Numbered from the stretch's first letter, positions 34,963-44,497 are shown. The stretch: 64,000 nucleotides of DNA from an uncultured Prevotellaceae bacterium (GCA_902790625.1 CADASP010000008.1:62001-126000); one strand, 5' to 3'. The notes: generated by a model from the sequence alone, not told the origin. Numbers and translations are program-made.

Positions 34963-35082
34963 AAATGATAAATGACAAATGATAAATGATAAATGATGAA
35001 TGACAGCATGAAACGAATGTATGGGCGTCGGCTTCTGCAGAAGCTGGCGACACTGTCGTTTGTCATTTATCATCTATCATTT
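34963..35082. repeat. Inverted AAATGATAAATGACAAA micro-repeat spanning the DUF4738 start
   Basis: Left arm 34963-34979 pairs 16 of 17 bases with right arm 35059-35075, leaving a loop of about 79 nt that contains the start codon and signal-peptide N-region. Additional ATGATAA units extend the left arm, and GGCC flanks both sides. Confidence 0.75.
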
Positions 35083-35850
35083 GGCCTCGCTTGCAGCCAG
35101 GCACAGCAGAAAGGGGCGACGGCCACTGCCGATGCTGCCCAGCAGGAGGACCGTGAAGCAAAGGCCATGATGCAGGGCGTGTGGCAAGACCGCGAGACCG
35201 AGCAGCCGGTGCTGAAGGCGGTAGGCGACACCATCTTCTTTGCCGACGACAGCAGTCAGCCAGCCTATTTCTGCGTGGTGGGCGACTCGCTGCTGTTGGG
35301 CGATGCCAGCTATTTCATCACCAAGCTGAACGAGTTTAACTTATGCTTCCAGAATGCGACGGGCGAAGAAGTGGAACTGACCAAGCACGACGAGACCATC
35401 GACGAGCCCGTGGCCGATTTCAGCATCGACGAGCCAAAAGTTATCAGCACCACCGAGGTGGTGAACGTTGACTCGGTGGTGATGTATGGTGGGCAGCGCT
35501 ACCACTGGTATGTCACCGTGAATCCCACGCGCAACCGCGTCACCCGCACCACGTTCAACGCCGACGGCATGGCTGTGGAGAAGGTCTACTTCGACAACAT
35601 CATCCATGTCAGCGTGTTCAAGCAGGGCCAGCGACTCTTCACTCGCGACTTCAACAAACGCGCATACGCTGCCGACGTGCCCGACGAGTTTCTGCAGCAG
35701 GCCATCTTGGGAAACATTCGCTACAGCCACACCGATGCCGATGGACTCCATTTCGAGGCCACCGTTTGCCTGCCCGACGGAGAGAGCTGTTATCTAATAG
35801 AGACCCTCGTGGGTCTGAACGGGCAGCTGTCGCTCAAACTGATGAATTAG
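35008..35850 (+). CDS. DUF4738-domain exported protein
   Basis: This 280-residue product has an N-terminus MKRMYGRRLLQKLATLSFVI followed by YHLSFGLACSQAQQ, a signal peptide whose hydrophobic core is encoded by the right arm of an inverted micro-repeat. A Cys at GLAC could be a lipid site, but the -3 residue is Gly, so lipidation is doubtful. The body (GVWQDRETEQPVLKAVGDTI, TTEVVNVDSVVMYGGQRYHW, DADGLHFEATVCLPDGESCY) matches my recollection of Bacteroidetes DUF4738, of unknown function. The ATG at 35008 best fits a signal start; an in-frame ATG 15 bp upstream is possible. Confidence 0.7.
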   Translation: MKRMYGRRLLQKLATLSFVIYHLSFGLACSQAQQKGATATADAAQQEDREAKAMMQGVWQDRETEQPVLKAVGDTIFFADDSSQPAYFCVVGDSLLLGDASYFITKLNEFNLCFQNATGEEVELTKHDETIDEPVADFSIDEPKVISTTEVVNVDSVVMYGGQRYHWYVTVNPTRNRVTRTTFNADGMAVEKVYFDNIIHVSVFKQGQRLFTRDFNKRAYAADVPDEFLQQAILGNIRYSHTDADGLHFEATVCLPDGESCYLIETLVGLNGQLSLKLMN

Positions 35851-36030
35851 CAATCATCAAACAACAGTTTGAGGCGATTCTTTATTTTAGGGGATCTTTT
35901 AGTTTCTATCTATAGTTTCTATCTCCTTCGCTTAACAGCATATCATCTTGCTTGCACGGTGCGAAAAGCGCCGTCGAAGTGCAAAAATATGCAAATATGC
36001 TGCATTGAGCCACAAATATTGCACAAAAAA

Positions 36031-36062
36031 TTTGCAAATGTGCAGAAAAGAATGTACCTTTG
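36031..36062 (+). promoter_or_regulatory. Promoter of the tandem acyl-ligase operon
   Basis: TTTG at 36031-36034 and TACCTTTG at 36055-36062 are 20 bp apart, about 24 bp before the ATG at 36086. Confidence 0.7.
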
Positions 36063-36085
36063 CACAAAATTTTCGAAATTGTGCA

Positions 36086-37738
36086 ATGAACAAAGGCTCA
36101 AGTTTCAACGAATACATACGCCAAGCAATCATAAAGAACTGGAACCAAAATGCCTTGACCGACTATCAAGGCCCCACGCTGCAATATCACGACGTGGCGA
36201 GGAAGATAGGTAAAATACATATCTTGTTTCAGAATGCCGGCATTGTAAAAGGCGACAAGATTGCCATCTGCGGACGCAACTCAGCCCATTGGGCTGTCGG
36301 TTTCTTGGCCACCCTCACCTATGGTGCCGTGGCTGTGCCCATCCTGCACGAGTTCAACGCAGAGCAAATACACAACATCGTCAACCACTCTGAAGCACGT
36401 CTGCTCTTTGTGGGCGATTTCATCGCAAAGGAAATAGACCCCGAACAGATGACGCGGTTGGAAGGCATCATCAACCTGCCTGATTTCTCGCTGATGATGT
36501 CGCGCTCGGAACAGCTCACCTACGCGCGCGAACATTTAAATTTAATGTTCGGCTCGAAGTACCCACGTGCCTTCACACAAGAGGACATCATCTATCACGA
36601 GGATCAGCCCGACGAGCTGGCACTCATCAACTACACCAGCGGCACCACAGGATTCTCGAAGGGCGTGATGCTTCCCTATCGGGGACTGTGGGGCAACGTC
36701 GACTTCTGCATCCGCCGCTTGGGCAAGCAGGTGCCCGCCGGGTCGTCGGTGCTCGACATCCTGCCCATGGCCCACATGTATGGCCTCTCCATCGAGTTCC
36801 TCTTCGGATTCTGCAACGGCAGTCATCTCTTCTTCCTCAACCGTCTGCCATCGCCAACACTCATTGCCAAAGCCTTCACCGACGTGCAGCCCGCGCTGGT
36901 CATCAGCGTGCCACTCATCGTGGAGAAAATCATCCGCAAGCGGGTGTTCCCCATCATGCAGACTCCACGCATGAAGCTGCTCATGGCCATGCCCGTGGTG
37001 TCGAAGAAGGTGAAGGAGAAGATTTGCGAGCAGGTGTATGCCGCTTTTGGCGGAAAAGCCTACGAGGTCATCGTGGGCGGTGCGCCCTTGTCGAAAGAGG
37101 TGGAGCAATTCCTCATCTCCATCGGCTTCCCCATCACCGTGGGCTATGGCACCACCGAGTGCGCACCGCTCATCAGCTATCGCGACTGGAAGGAGTTTGT
37201 GCCAGGGTCGTGTGGACGCAGCATCGACAACATGGAGGTGCGCATCGACAGCAACGACCCACAGAACATTGCGGGCGAGATATTGGCACGGGGCACCAAC
37301 GTGATGCTGGGCTACTACAAGAACGAAGAGGCCACCAACCAGGCACTGGATGCCGAAGGATGGTATCACACTGGCGACCTGGGCACAATGGATGAAGATG
37401 GCAACATCTTTATACGAGGGCGCATCAAGAACATGCTCCTTGGAGCCAACGGGCAGAACATCTATCCCGAAGAGATTGAAGACAAGCTCAGCTCCATGCC
37501 CATGGTGAGCGAGTGCATCGTGGTGCAGCGGCAGCAGAAGCTGGTGGCGCTCGTCTATCCCGACCAGGACGAGATGATGAACTTCAGCCACGATGAGCTG
37601 CAGGGCATCATGGAGCAGAACCGGCAACAGCTGAACCTCACCCTGCCGGCCTACTGCCGATTGACACAGATTGAGCTGCACGACACAGAATTTGAAAAGA
37701 CACCCAAGAAGAGCATCAAACGATACCTTTACCACTAA
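36086..37738 (+). CDS. AMP-dependent acyl-CoA/acyl-ACP synthetase, copy 1
   Basis: This 550-residue ANL enzyme has the P-loop INYTSGTTGFSKGVM, the A5 motif VGYGTTECAP, the hinge GWYHTGDLGTMDEDGNIFI(RGR) (shown in part) and a C-terminal KTPKKSIKRYLYH carrying the catalytic-lysine region. It adenylates a fatty acid and passes it to CoA or a carrier protein. I start at 36086, where MNKGSSFNEYIRQAI aligns with the N-terminus of the next gene; an upstream in-frame start precedes the promoter. A paralog follows after 31 bp. Confidence 0.9.
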   Translation: MNKGSSFNEYIRQAIIKNWNQNALTDYQGPTLQYHDVARKIGKIHILFQNAGIVKGDKIAICGRNSAHWAVGFLATLTYGAVAVPILHEFNAEQIHNIVNHSEARLLFVGDFIAKEIDPEQMTRLEGIINLPDFSLMMSRSEQLTYAREHLNLMFGSKYPRAFTQEDIIYHEDQPDELALINYTSGTTGFSKGVMLPYRGLWGNVDFCIRRLGKQVPAGSSVLDILPMAHMYGLSIEFLFGFCNGSHLFFLNRLPSPTLIAKAFTDVQPALVISVPLIVEKIIRKRVFPIMQTPRMKLLMAMPVVSKKVKEKICEQVYAAFGGKAYEVIVGGAPLSKEVEQFLISIGFPITVGYGTTECAPLISYRDWKEFVPGSCGRSIDNMEVRIDSNDPQNIAGEILARGTNVMLGYYKNEEATNQALDAEGWYHTGDLGTMDEDGNIFIRGRIKNMLLGANGQNIYPEEIEDKLSSMPMVSECIVVQRQQKLVALVYPDQDEMMNFSHDELQGIMEQNRQQLNLTLPAYCRLTQIELHDTEFEKTPKKSIKRYLYH

Positions 37739-37769
37739 AGACCTCTCACCCTGAACAGGGCCTATAAGT

Positions 37770-39431
37770 ATGAAAGAGATACCCAGCTATAACGAACTCA
37801 TTGAGCGGAGCATCATCAACCATTGGGACATGAATGCGCTCACCGACTACAAAGGGCAGACGCTGCAATACCACGACGTGGCCCGCAAGATTGAGAAGGT
37901 GCATATCCTTTTCGAGAACAGCGGCGTGCAGCGGGGCGACAAGATTGCCCTCTGCGGGCGCAACAGCAGCCAGTGGACGGTGGCCTTTTTGGCCACACTC
38001 ACATACGGCGCCGTGGCTGTGCCCATCCTCCACGAGTTCACGGCCGACCAAATCCACAACATCGTCAACCACTCGGATGCCAAGCTGCTCTTTGCCGGCG
38101 ACCACATCTGCGGCTGCGTAGACCCCATGCAGATGCCCCATCTGGAGGGTATCATCCGCAACAACGACTACTCGCTGCTGCTCTCGCGCACCGACAAGCT
38201 CACCTATGCCCGCGAGCATCTGAACGAGCTTTATGGCAAGAAGTTCCCCAAGTATTTCCGCAAGGAGCATGTGAGCTATTATCATGAGCAGAGCCCCGAC
38301 GAGTTGGCGCTCATCAACTACACCAGTGGCACCACGGGATTCTCGAAGGGCGTGATGATTCCCTATCGGGCGTTGTGGTCGAACTACGACTTCGCCTGTC
38401 AGGCCATGGGAGGCGAGCTGCCCAAGGGGTCGAAGGTCATCAGCATCCTGCCCATGGCCCACATGTATTCGATGGCTTTTGAGTTCAGCTTCGAGTTCCT
38501 CAACGGCTGCCATGTGTTCTATCTCAACCGGGTGCCGTCGCCAGCCATCATCGCACAGGCCTTTGCCGATGTGAAGCCCCGCATCATCATCGCCGTGCCG
38601 CTGGTCATCGAGAAGATCATCCGCAAGAAGGTGTTCCCCAAGATACAGACACCACGCATGCGACTGCTGCTGCAGATTCCCGTCATCGAACAGAAGGTGC
38701 GCGAGGCCATTTGCCAAGAGGTGAAGAAGGCCTTTGGCGGCAATTTCTTCGAGGTCATCATTGGCGGCGCTGCCTTCAACCAGGAGGTGGAGAATTTCCT
38801 GCACCGCATCAACTTCCCCTACACCGTGGGCTATGGCGCCACGGAGTGTGCGCCCATCATCTGCTATGCCGACTGGCGCGACTTCGTTCCCGGCTCGTGC
38901 GGAAAGGCCGCCAAGCACATGGAGGTGCGCATCGACAGTCCCGACCCGGAGACCATCCCGGGCGAGATTCTCACGCGAGGACTCAACGTGATGCTGGGGT
39001 ACTACAAGAACGAGAAAGCCACACGCGAGACCATCGACAACGACGGATGGTACCACACCGGCGACCTGGGCACGATGGACGAGGACGGCAACGTGTTCAT
39101 CAACGGGCGGTCGAAGAACATGCTGCTCAGCGCCAACGGGCAGAACATCTACCCCGAAGAGATTGAGGACAAGCTGAACTCCATGACCATGGTGGTGGAG
39201 TCGGTGGTGGTGCAGCGCGAGTCGAGGCTGGTGGCCCTGGTGCATCCCGACTTCGACGAGGCCCGCAGCTTGGGCTTCACCAACGACGACCTGGAAGGCA
39301 TCATGGAGCAGAACCGCAACGGCCTGAACCAAGCACTGCCCGCCTATGAGAAGATAAGCGAAATCATCATCCACAAAGAGGAATTTGCCAAGACACCCAA
39401 GAAGAGCATCAAGCGATACCTCTACACATAA
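37770..39431 (+). CDS. AMP-dependent acyl-CoA/acyl-ACP synthetase, copy 2
   Basis: This 553-residue paralog of the preceding gene carries the same motifs (INYTSGTTGFSKGVMIPYRA, VGYGATECAP, GWYHTGDLGTMDEDGNVFIN, FAKTPKKSIKRYLYT). N-terminal stretches such as LQYHDVARKI and FLATLTYGAVAVPILHEF are identical, so the pair arose by tandem duplication. Differences cluster in the acyl-pocket half (LPMAHMYSMAFEFSFEFLNG against LPMAHMYGLSIEFLFGFCNG), suggesting different acyl preferences. A strong terminator follows at 39471-39502. Confidence 0.9.
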   Translation: MKEIPSYNELIERSIINHWDMNALTDYKGQTLQYHDVARKIEKVHILFENSGVQRGDKIALCGRNSSQWTVAFLATLTYGAVAVPILHEFTADQIHNIVNHSDAKLLFAGDHICGCVDPMQMPHLEGIIRNNDYSLLLSRTDKLTYAREHLNELYGKKFPKYFRKEHVSYYHEQSPDELALINYTSGTTGFSKGVMIPYRALWSNYDFACQAMGGELPKGSKVISILPMAHMYSMAFEFSFEFLNGCHVFYLNRVPSPAIIAQAFADVKPRIIIAVPLVIEKIIRKKVFPKIQTPRMRLLLQIPVIEQKVREAICQEVKKAFGGNFFEVIIGGAAFNQEVENFLHRINFPYTVGYGATECAPIICYADWRDFVPGSCGKAAKHMEVRIDSPDPETIPGEILTRGLNVMLGYYKNEKATRETIDNDGWYHTGDLGTMDEDGNVFINGRSKNMLLSANGQNIYPEEIEDKLNSMTMVVESVVVQRESRLVALVHPDFDEARSLGFTNDDLEGIMEQNRNGLNQALPAYEKISEIIIHKEEFAKTPKKSIKRYLYT

Positions 39432-39470
39432 GGCATCGGATGCTGAACGCAGATGTCACACAACAACAAA

Positions 39471-39502
39471 AATCCCCGAAACGGTCAAACGTTTCGGGGA
39501 TT
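39471..39502. terminator. Bidirectional terminator between acyl-ligase operon and pyrophosphatase gene
   Basis: AATCCCCGAAAC and GTTTCGGGGATT form a perfect 12-bp stem with an 8-nt loop, A-rich before and T-rich after, between convergent genes. Confidence 0.9.
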
Positions 39503-39526
39503 TCTGTTGCCTAATTATTGCAATGA

Positions 39527-41722
39527 CTACAGCGACATGGCGACGGTGAGGCCGGCCATGACGATGCTGACCATCGACATGAGCTTGATGAGGATGTTGA
39601 GCGAGGGGCCGCTGGTGTCCTTGAACGGGTCGCCCACGGTGTCGCCGACGATGGTGGCCTTATGGGCGAAGCTGCCCTTGCCACCGAAGTGACCTTCCTC
39701 CACCATCTTCTTCGCATTGTCCCAAGCGCCACCGGCGTTGGCCATGAAGATGGCAAGGGTGAAGCCCGCAGCGAGTCCACCCACGAGCAAGCCGAGCACG
39801 CCAGCCACCCCGAGCACCATGCCCACCACAATGGGGATGGCAATGGCGAGAAGCGACGGCAGAATCATCTCATGCTGGGCGGCACGGGTACTGATCTGCA
39901 CACACGAGTCGTAGTCGGGAGTGGCCTTCCCTTCGAGGATGCCCTTGATTTCGCGGAACTGGCGACGCACCTCTTCCACCATCTTCTGCGCAGCACGGCC
40001 CACGGCCTCCATGGTGAGTCCGCAGAACAGGAAGGCTGCCATGGCTCCGATGAAGGCACCGACGAGCACACGGGGGTTCATCAGGTTCACCTGGAAGAAG
40101 TTCATAAAGTCGGGGATGGTGGCATCAGCAGCGGCGATGATCTCGCCCTTCAGGTTGACAAGCGTATCGCCAGCACGCTCCATGGCAATCTTCACCTCTT
40201 CTATATAAGAAGCCAGCAGAGCCAGGGCGGTGAGTGCGGCAGAGCCGATGGCAAAGCCCTTGCCCGTTGCGGCGGTGGTGTTGCCCAGGGCATCGAGGGC
40301 ATCGGTGCGGTGGCGCACTTCCTCGCCCAACTCGCTCATCTCGGCGTTGCCGCCAGCATTGTCGGCGATGGGGCCGTAGGCATCGGTGGCCAAGGTGATG
40401 CCCAGGGTGCTGAGCATACCCACGGCGGCGATGCCGATGCCATAGAGTCCGTGGCTCAGGGCCGTGGCCGACATGTTCAAATCGAATCCGTTGGCGCAGA
40501 GATAACTGAGCATGATGGCCACGCCGATGGTGACCACGGGGATGCAGGTAGACATCATTCCCGTGCCGATGCCCTTGATGATGACGGTGGCAGAACCAGT
40601 GAGGCCAGCCTCTGAGATCTTCTGAGTGGGCTTGTAGGAGTGCGAGGTGTAGTATTCCGTGGCCTGTCCGATGATGACACCGGCTGCCAGTCCGCTGATG
40701 ACGGAGAACGAAAGGCCGAGCCAGTTCTCGATGCCCAGCAGGTAGAGGATGCCGAAGGTGGCTCCAGCTATGAGCACGGCACTGATGTTGGTGCCCAGCG
40801 AGAGCGAGTGCAGCAGGTCCTTCATCGTGGCACCTTCCTTGGTGCGCACCAGATAGATGCCGAAGATGCTGAGGAACACGCCCACGGCAGCTATGAGCAT
40901 CGGGGCGATGACAGCACGCAGCTGCATGTCGCCGCTCATGGCGAAGGCCGTAGCACCCAAGGCAGCCGTGGAGAGGATGGAGCCGCAATAGCTCTCGTAG
41001 AGGTCGGCGCCCATGCCAGCCACGTCGCCCACATTGTCGCCCACATTGTCGGCAATGGTGGCAGGGTTGCGAGGGTCGTCCTCGGGGATGTCGGCCTCGA
41101 CCTTACCCACGATGTCGGCACCCACGTCGGCAGCCTTGGTGTAGATGCCGCCGCCCACACGGGCGAAGAGGGCCTGTGTGGAGGCACCCATACCGAAGGT
41201 AAGCATGGTGGTGGTGATGGTGATGAGCGCCATCTTGTCGCCGTGATAGAACTGTGTGAGGATGAGGAACCAGATGGCAATGTCGAGCAAGCCGAGTCCC
41301 ACCACGGTGAGTCCCATCACTGCGCCCGAACGGAAGGCAATCTTCAATCCGCCATCGAGGCTCTTGCGGGCGGCATTGGCCGTGCGGGCCGAAGCATAGG
41401 TGGCGGTCTTCATGCCGAAGAATCCTGCCAGGCCGCTGAAGAAACCGCCGGTGAGGAAGGCAAATGGCACCCAGGGGTTCTGCACCTTCAGCACGTAGGC
41501 CATGAAGGCGAAGACCACGGCCAGCACCACGAAGACGATGGTCACCACGCGGTACTGCTGTTTCAGATAGGCCATGGCACCGCGACGCACGTGGCCAGCA
41601 ATCTCTTTCATGCGTGGCGTTCCCTCGTCGGCGCCCATCATTGAGCGGAAGAAGAACCACGCCATGCCCAGTGCCACCAACGAAGCGATGGGCACAAGCC
41701 AGAAAGCAAATGGAATGTTCAT
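39527..41722 (-). CDS. hppA: K+-dependent ion-translocating membrane pyrophosphatase
   Basis: This 731-residue, about 16-TM protein carries the PPi-binding signature GGIYTKAADVGADIVGKVEA and EDDPRNPATIADNVGDNVGD, and a second acidic site TDAYGPIADNAGGNAEMSEL. The segment GNTTAATGKGFAIGSAAL has Ala where K+-independent enzymes have Lys, which indicates the K+-dependent class; in Bacteroides relatives this class pumps Na+ (some also H+). It couples PPi hydrolysis to ion export at the inner membrane. A small TPR gene lies 36 bp upstream on the same strand, probably in the same transcript. Confidence 0.94.
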   Translation of the reverse strand: MNIPFAFWLVPIASLVALGMAWFFFRSMMGADEGTPRMKEIAGHVRRGAMAYLKQQYRVVTIVFVVLAVVFAFMAYVLKVQNPWVPFAFLTGGFFSGLAGFFGMKTATYASARTANAARKSLDGGLKIAFRSGAVMGLTVVGLGLLDIAIWFLILTQFYHGDKMALITITTTMLTFGMGASTQALFARVGGGIYTKAADVGADIVGKVEADIPEDDPRNPATIADNVGDNVGDVAGMGADLYESYCGSILSTAALGATAFAMSGDMQLRAVIAPMLIAAVGVFLSIFGIYLVRTKEGATMKDLLHSLSLGTNISAVLIAGATFGILYLLGIENWLGLSFSVISGLAAGVIIGQATEYYTSHSYKPTQKISEAGLTGSATVIIKGIGTGMMSTCIPVVTIGVAIMLSYLCANGFDLNMSATALSHGLYGIGIAAVGMLSTLGITLATDAYGPIADNAGGNAEMSELGEEVRHRTDALDALGNTTAATGKGFAIGSAALTALALLASYIEEVKIAMERAGDTLVNLKGEIIAAADATIPDFMNFFQVNLMNPRVLVGAFIGAMAAFLFCGLTMEAVGRAAQKMVEEVRRQFREIKGILEGKATPDYDSCVQISTRAAQHEMILPSLLAIAIPIVVGMVLGVAGVLGLLVGGLAAGFTLAIFMANAGGAWDNAKKMVEEGHFGGKGSFAHKATIVGDTVGDPFKDTSGPSLNILIKLMSMVSIVMAGLTVAMSL

Positions 41723-41758
41723 AATGATTATAGGATTAAAACGTTACAAGAAATCTCT

Positions 41759-41938
41759 TCAGGGATTGTACATGTCCTTGCAGTAGAAGCTCATGATGTC
41801 GTCGAGCATGCGCTTGGCTTCCACTGCAGGACTGTCGGGGTCCAGCTCGGCGGCTCGCATGTAGTGGTTGATGGCTTCGTGCCACAGCCCGTGCTTGCGT
41901 GCCTCATTGCCCAGCAGATAGTACTCTTGAGCCGTCAT
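41759..41938 (-). CDS. Small TPR-like protein (59 aa)
   Basis: The complete frame reads MTAQEYYLLGNEARKHGLWH, EAINHYMRAAELDPDSPAVE, then AKRMLDDIMSFYCKDMYNP. One full TPR motif (G...HGLWHEAINHYMRAAELDP) is clear, with flanking half-helices. A single repeat suggests a small protein-interaction module. It sits between folD and hppA on their strand, 36 bp before hppA. It is easily missed because of its size, but the motif and codon pattern support it. Confidence 0.8.
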   Translation of the reverse strand: MTAQEYYLLGNEARKHGLWHEAINHYMRAAELDPDSPAVEAKRMLDDIMSFYCKDMYNP

Positions 41939-41971
41939 TGAAATTCATTTTTAAAGTTCCGCCAATCCTTT

Positions 41972-42087
41972 GGAGTGTAGGAGTGTAGGAGTGTAGACGA
42001 TAGTCCTTGCACACCATGCTGCTAGCAAAACTAACGTCTAAACTCCAGCGGCTGAAAGCCGCGAAAACTCCTAAACTCCTAAACTCC
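41972..42087. repeat. Inverted TAGGAGTG / CTAAACTCC micro-repeat between folD and the TPR gene
   Basis: The left arm (41972-41997) is three GGAGTGTA units. The right arm (42065-42087) is three AAACTCCT units in inverse sense. The intervening stretch is variable and contains a CGGCTGAAAGCCG palindrome. Confidence 0.7.
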
Positions 42088-42103
42088 GTGGGCATGTCAT
42101 CGT

Positions 42104-42979
42104 TCAATAGAATTCTTTCTTGGCAGCAGCCAGCGTGTTGGTCATGAGCGAGCAGATGGTCATGGGACCTACGCCACCCGGCACGGGCGTGATGAAGCTG
42201 CACAGCGGTGCCACCTCGTCGAACTGCACGTCGCCCTGCAGCCTGTAGCCGCTCTTGCGCGAGCTGTCGGGCACTCGGGTGGTGCCTACGTCGATGACCA
42301 CGGCCCCTGGCTTCACCATGTCGGCGGTGACGAAGGCGGGCTGGCCGATGGCGGCGATGAGGATGTCGGCCTGGCGGCACTCCTCCTTCAGCGTGGCCGA
42401 GTGTGAGTGGCACACGGTGACGGTGGCGTCGCCCCACTGCTTTTGCATCATGAGTTGAGCCATGGGCTTGCCCACGATGTTGCTGCGCCCCAGGATGACG
42501 CACTTCTTGCCCTTGGTCTCGATGCCATAGCGGCGCAGCAGCGTGAGGATGCCCAGCGGCGTGGCCGAGATGAAACAGGGCAAGCCGATGGCCATACGCC
42601 CCACGTTCACGGGGTGGAATCCGTCCACGTCTTTGCGGTAGTCGATGGCTTCAATGATTTTCTGCTCGTCGATGTGCTTGGGCAGGGGCAGCTGCACAAT
42701 ATAACCGTCGATGTCGCCATTGCGGTTCAATCTGTCGACGCACTCCAGCAGTTCCTCTTCGGTGACATCATCTTCGAAGCGGATGAGCGTGCTCTTGAAT
42801 CCGCAAGCCTCGCAAGCCAAGACCTTGTTCTTCACATAGGTCTCTGAGCCTCCGTCGTGTCCCACCAAGATGGCGGCCAAATGGGGCTGTTTCTGTCCTG
42901 CAGCCATCAGCTGCCTCACCTCTTCTGCAATCTCGGCCTTGATGTCGATGGCCGTTTGTTTTCCGTCAATCAGTGTCAT
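42104..42979 (-). CDS. folD: Methylenetetrahydrofolate dehydrogenase / cyclohydrolase
   Basis: This 291-residue bifunctional enzyme has [14 protein letters not shown] (catalytic Lys), [44 protein letters not shown] and [16 protein letters not shown], the full FolD motif set. It interconverts 5,10-methylene- and 10-formyl-THF in the cytoplasm. I start at the ATG at 42979; a TTG two codons upstream is less likely. A palindromic element of about 115 bp separates it from ffh. Confidence 0.95.
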   Translation of the reverse strand: MTLIDGKQTAIDIKAEIAEEVRQLMAAGQKQPHLAAILVGHDGGSETYVKNKVLACEACGFKSTLIRFEDDVTEEELLECVDRLNRNGDIDGYIVQLPLPKHIDEQKIIEAIDYRKDVDGFHPVNVGRMAIGLPCFISATPLGILTLLRRYGIETKGKKCVILGRSNIVGKPMAQLMMQKQWGDATVTVCHSHSATLKEECRQADILIAAIGQPAFVTADMVKPGAVVIDVGTTRVPDSSRKSGYRLQGDVQFDEVAPLCSFITPVPGGVGPMTICSLMTNTLAAAKKEFY

Positions 42980-42983
42980 ATAC

Positions 42984-43099
42984 AAGCCCCCTAAGTTAGG
43001 GGGTTGGGGGTCTGAACAAGCGTATATCAGACCTATTTAGTTATATTTGGAGTCTGCGCTTGTTCAGACCCCTGTCGCCCCCTAACTTAGGGGGCCTTT
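42984..43099. repeat. Palindromic element whose arm forms the 3' end of ffh
   Basis: Left arm GCCCCCTAAGTTAGGGGG continues TTGGGGGTCTGAACAAGCG. The right arm is its near reverse complement, CGCTTGTTCAGACCCCTGTC then GCCCCCTAACTTAGGGGGCC. The ffh C-terminal residues (GPLS) and stop codon are encoded by the right arm. Confidence 0.85.
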
Positions 43100-44434
43100 A
43101 CCGCGCATCTTCATGGCCGAAGCCATCTGTGCCATTCGGTTCTTGTCCATGCCGGTCACCATTTTCATCATCTTTCGTGTTTGGTCAAACTGCTTCATCA
43201 GCCTGTTCACATCGTCCAGCTTGGTGCCGCTTCCTCGTGCTATGCGCAGCTTTCGGCTTTGGTTGATGATGTCGGGATTGGCGCGCTCCTTGGGAGTCAT
43301 AGAGTTGATGATGGCTTCGATGCTCTTGAATGCGTTGTCGTCGAAATCCACATCTTTCAGTGCTTTGCCCACGCCAGGGATCATCGATGCCAGCTCCTTG
43401 ATGTTGCCCATCTTCTTTATTTGCTGAATCTGGCTCATGAAGTCGTTGAAGTCGAATTTGTTCTTCCTTATTTTCTTCTCCAGCTCCTTGGCTTGCTTCT
43501 CGTCGAACTGCATCTGTGCGCGCTCCACCAGGCTCACCACGTCGCCCATGCCCAGTATGCGGTCGGCCATGCGCTCGGGGTGGAACACGTCGATGGCGTC
43601 CATCTTCTCGCCTGTACCCACAAACTTGATGGGCTTGGTCACCACGGTGCGAATGCTGAGGGCAGCACCTCCGCGTGTGTCGCCATCGAGCTTGGTGAGC
43701 ACCACGCCGTCGAAGTCCAGGCGGTCATTGAACTCCTTGGCGGTGTTCACGGCATCCTGACCCGTCATCGAGTCAACCACGAAGAGGGTCTCATCGGGGT
43801 TGATGGCTTGCTTCAGATTGGCAATCTCGCGCATCATCTCCTCGTCGATGGCCAATCGGCCAGCGGTGTCGACAATCACCAGATTGTAGTCCTCCGACTT
43901 GGCTTTGCGGATGGCCCTCTGGGCTATTCCCACCACGTCCTTGCTGCCTTCCTCGGTATAGACATCCACGCCTACGCTCTCGCCCACCACCTTCAGCTGC
44001 TCAATGGCAGCGGGACGATACACGTCGCAAGCCACCAGCAGGGGTTTCTTGTGCTGGCGCTCTTTCAGCATCTTGGCCAGCTTGCCGGTGAAAGTGGTCT
44101 TACCCGAACCTTGCAGTCCTGACATCAAGATGATGGAGGGGCGGTTCTCCAGGTTCAGGCCCGTGGCGCGCCCACCCATCAGCTCCGTCAGCTCGTCATG
44201 CACAATCTTCACCATCAGCTGGCTGGGCTTGATGGCCGTGAGCACGTTCATGCCCAGGGCCTTCTGCTTCACCGTGTCGGTAAACTGCTTGGCCACTTTA
44301 TAGTTCACGTCGGCATCGAGCAGCGCACGCCGCACATCCTTCAACGTCTCGGCCACGTTGATTTCAGTGATTTTTCCTTCGCCCTTCAGTATCTTGAAAG
44401 AGCGTTCCAGTCTCTCTGATAAATTTTCAAACAT
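43082..44434 (-). CDS. ffh: Signal recognition particle protein
   Basis: This 450-residue SRP GTPase has an N domain, G1 GLQGSGKTTFTGKLA, DVYRPAAIEQL, G3 VDTAGRL, G4 TKLDGDTRGG, and a Met-rich M domain (TRKMMKMVTGMDKNRMAQMA, SAMKMRGKG). It binds 4.5S RNA and signal sequences to target nascent membrane proteins. The final four residues and stop fall in a palindromic repeat, so the tail after MKMRGK is element-derived. A -7 box is at 44490-44497. Confidence 0.95.
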   Translation of the reverse strand: MFENLSERLERSFKILKGEGKITEINVAETLKDVRRALLDADVNYKVAKQFTDTVKQKALGMNVLTAIKPSQLMVKIVHDELTELMGGRATGLNLENRPSIILMSGLQGSGKTTFTGKLAKMLKERQHKKPLLVACDVYRPAAIEQLKVVGESVGVDVYTEEGSKDVVGIAQRAIRKAKSEDYNLVIVDTAGRLAIDEEMMREIANLKQAINPDETLFVVDSMTGQDAVNTAKEFNDRLDFDGVVLTKLDGDTRGGAALSIRTVVTKPIKFVGTGEKMDAIDVFHPERMADRILGMGDVVSLVERAQMQFDEKQAKELEKKIRKNKFDFNDFMSQIQQIKKMGNIKELASMIPGVGKALKDVDFDDNAFKSIEAIINSMTPKERANPDIINQSRKLRIARGSGTKLDDVNRLMKQFDQTRKMMKMVTGMDKNRMAQMASAMKMRGKGPLS

Positions 44435-44489
44435 TTATTCTTTCCTGTTGTTTTACAAACTAATTTTATTCAATCATCCAAATTTAGTG

Positions 44490-44497
44490 CAAAATTA
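44490..44497 (-). promoter_or_regulatory. -7 box (TAATTTTG) for ffh
   Basis: The plus strand reads CAAAATTA 55 bp upstream of the ffh start; no -33 match was identified. The gap from here to 44746 holds no gene, only GC-rich partial repeats such as GGAGCGGCTT at about 44700. Confidence 0.5.
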
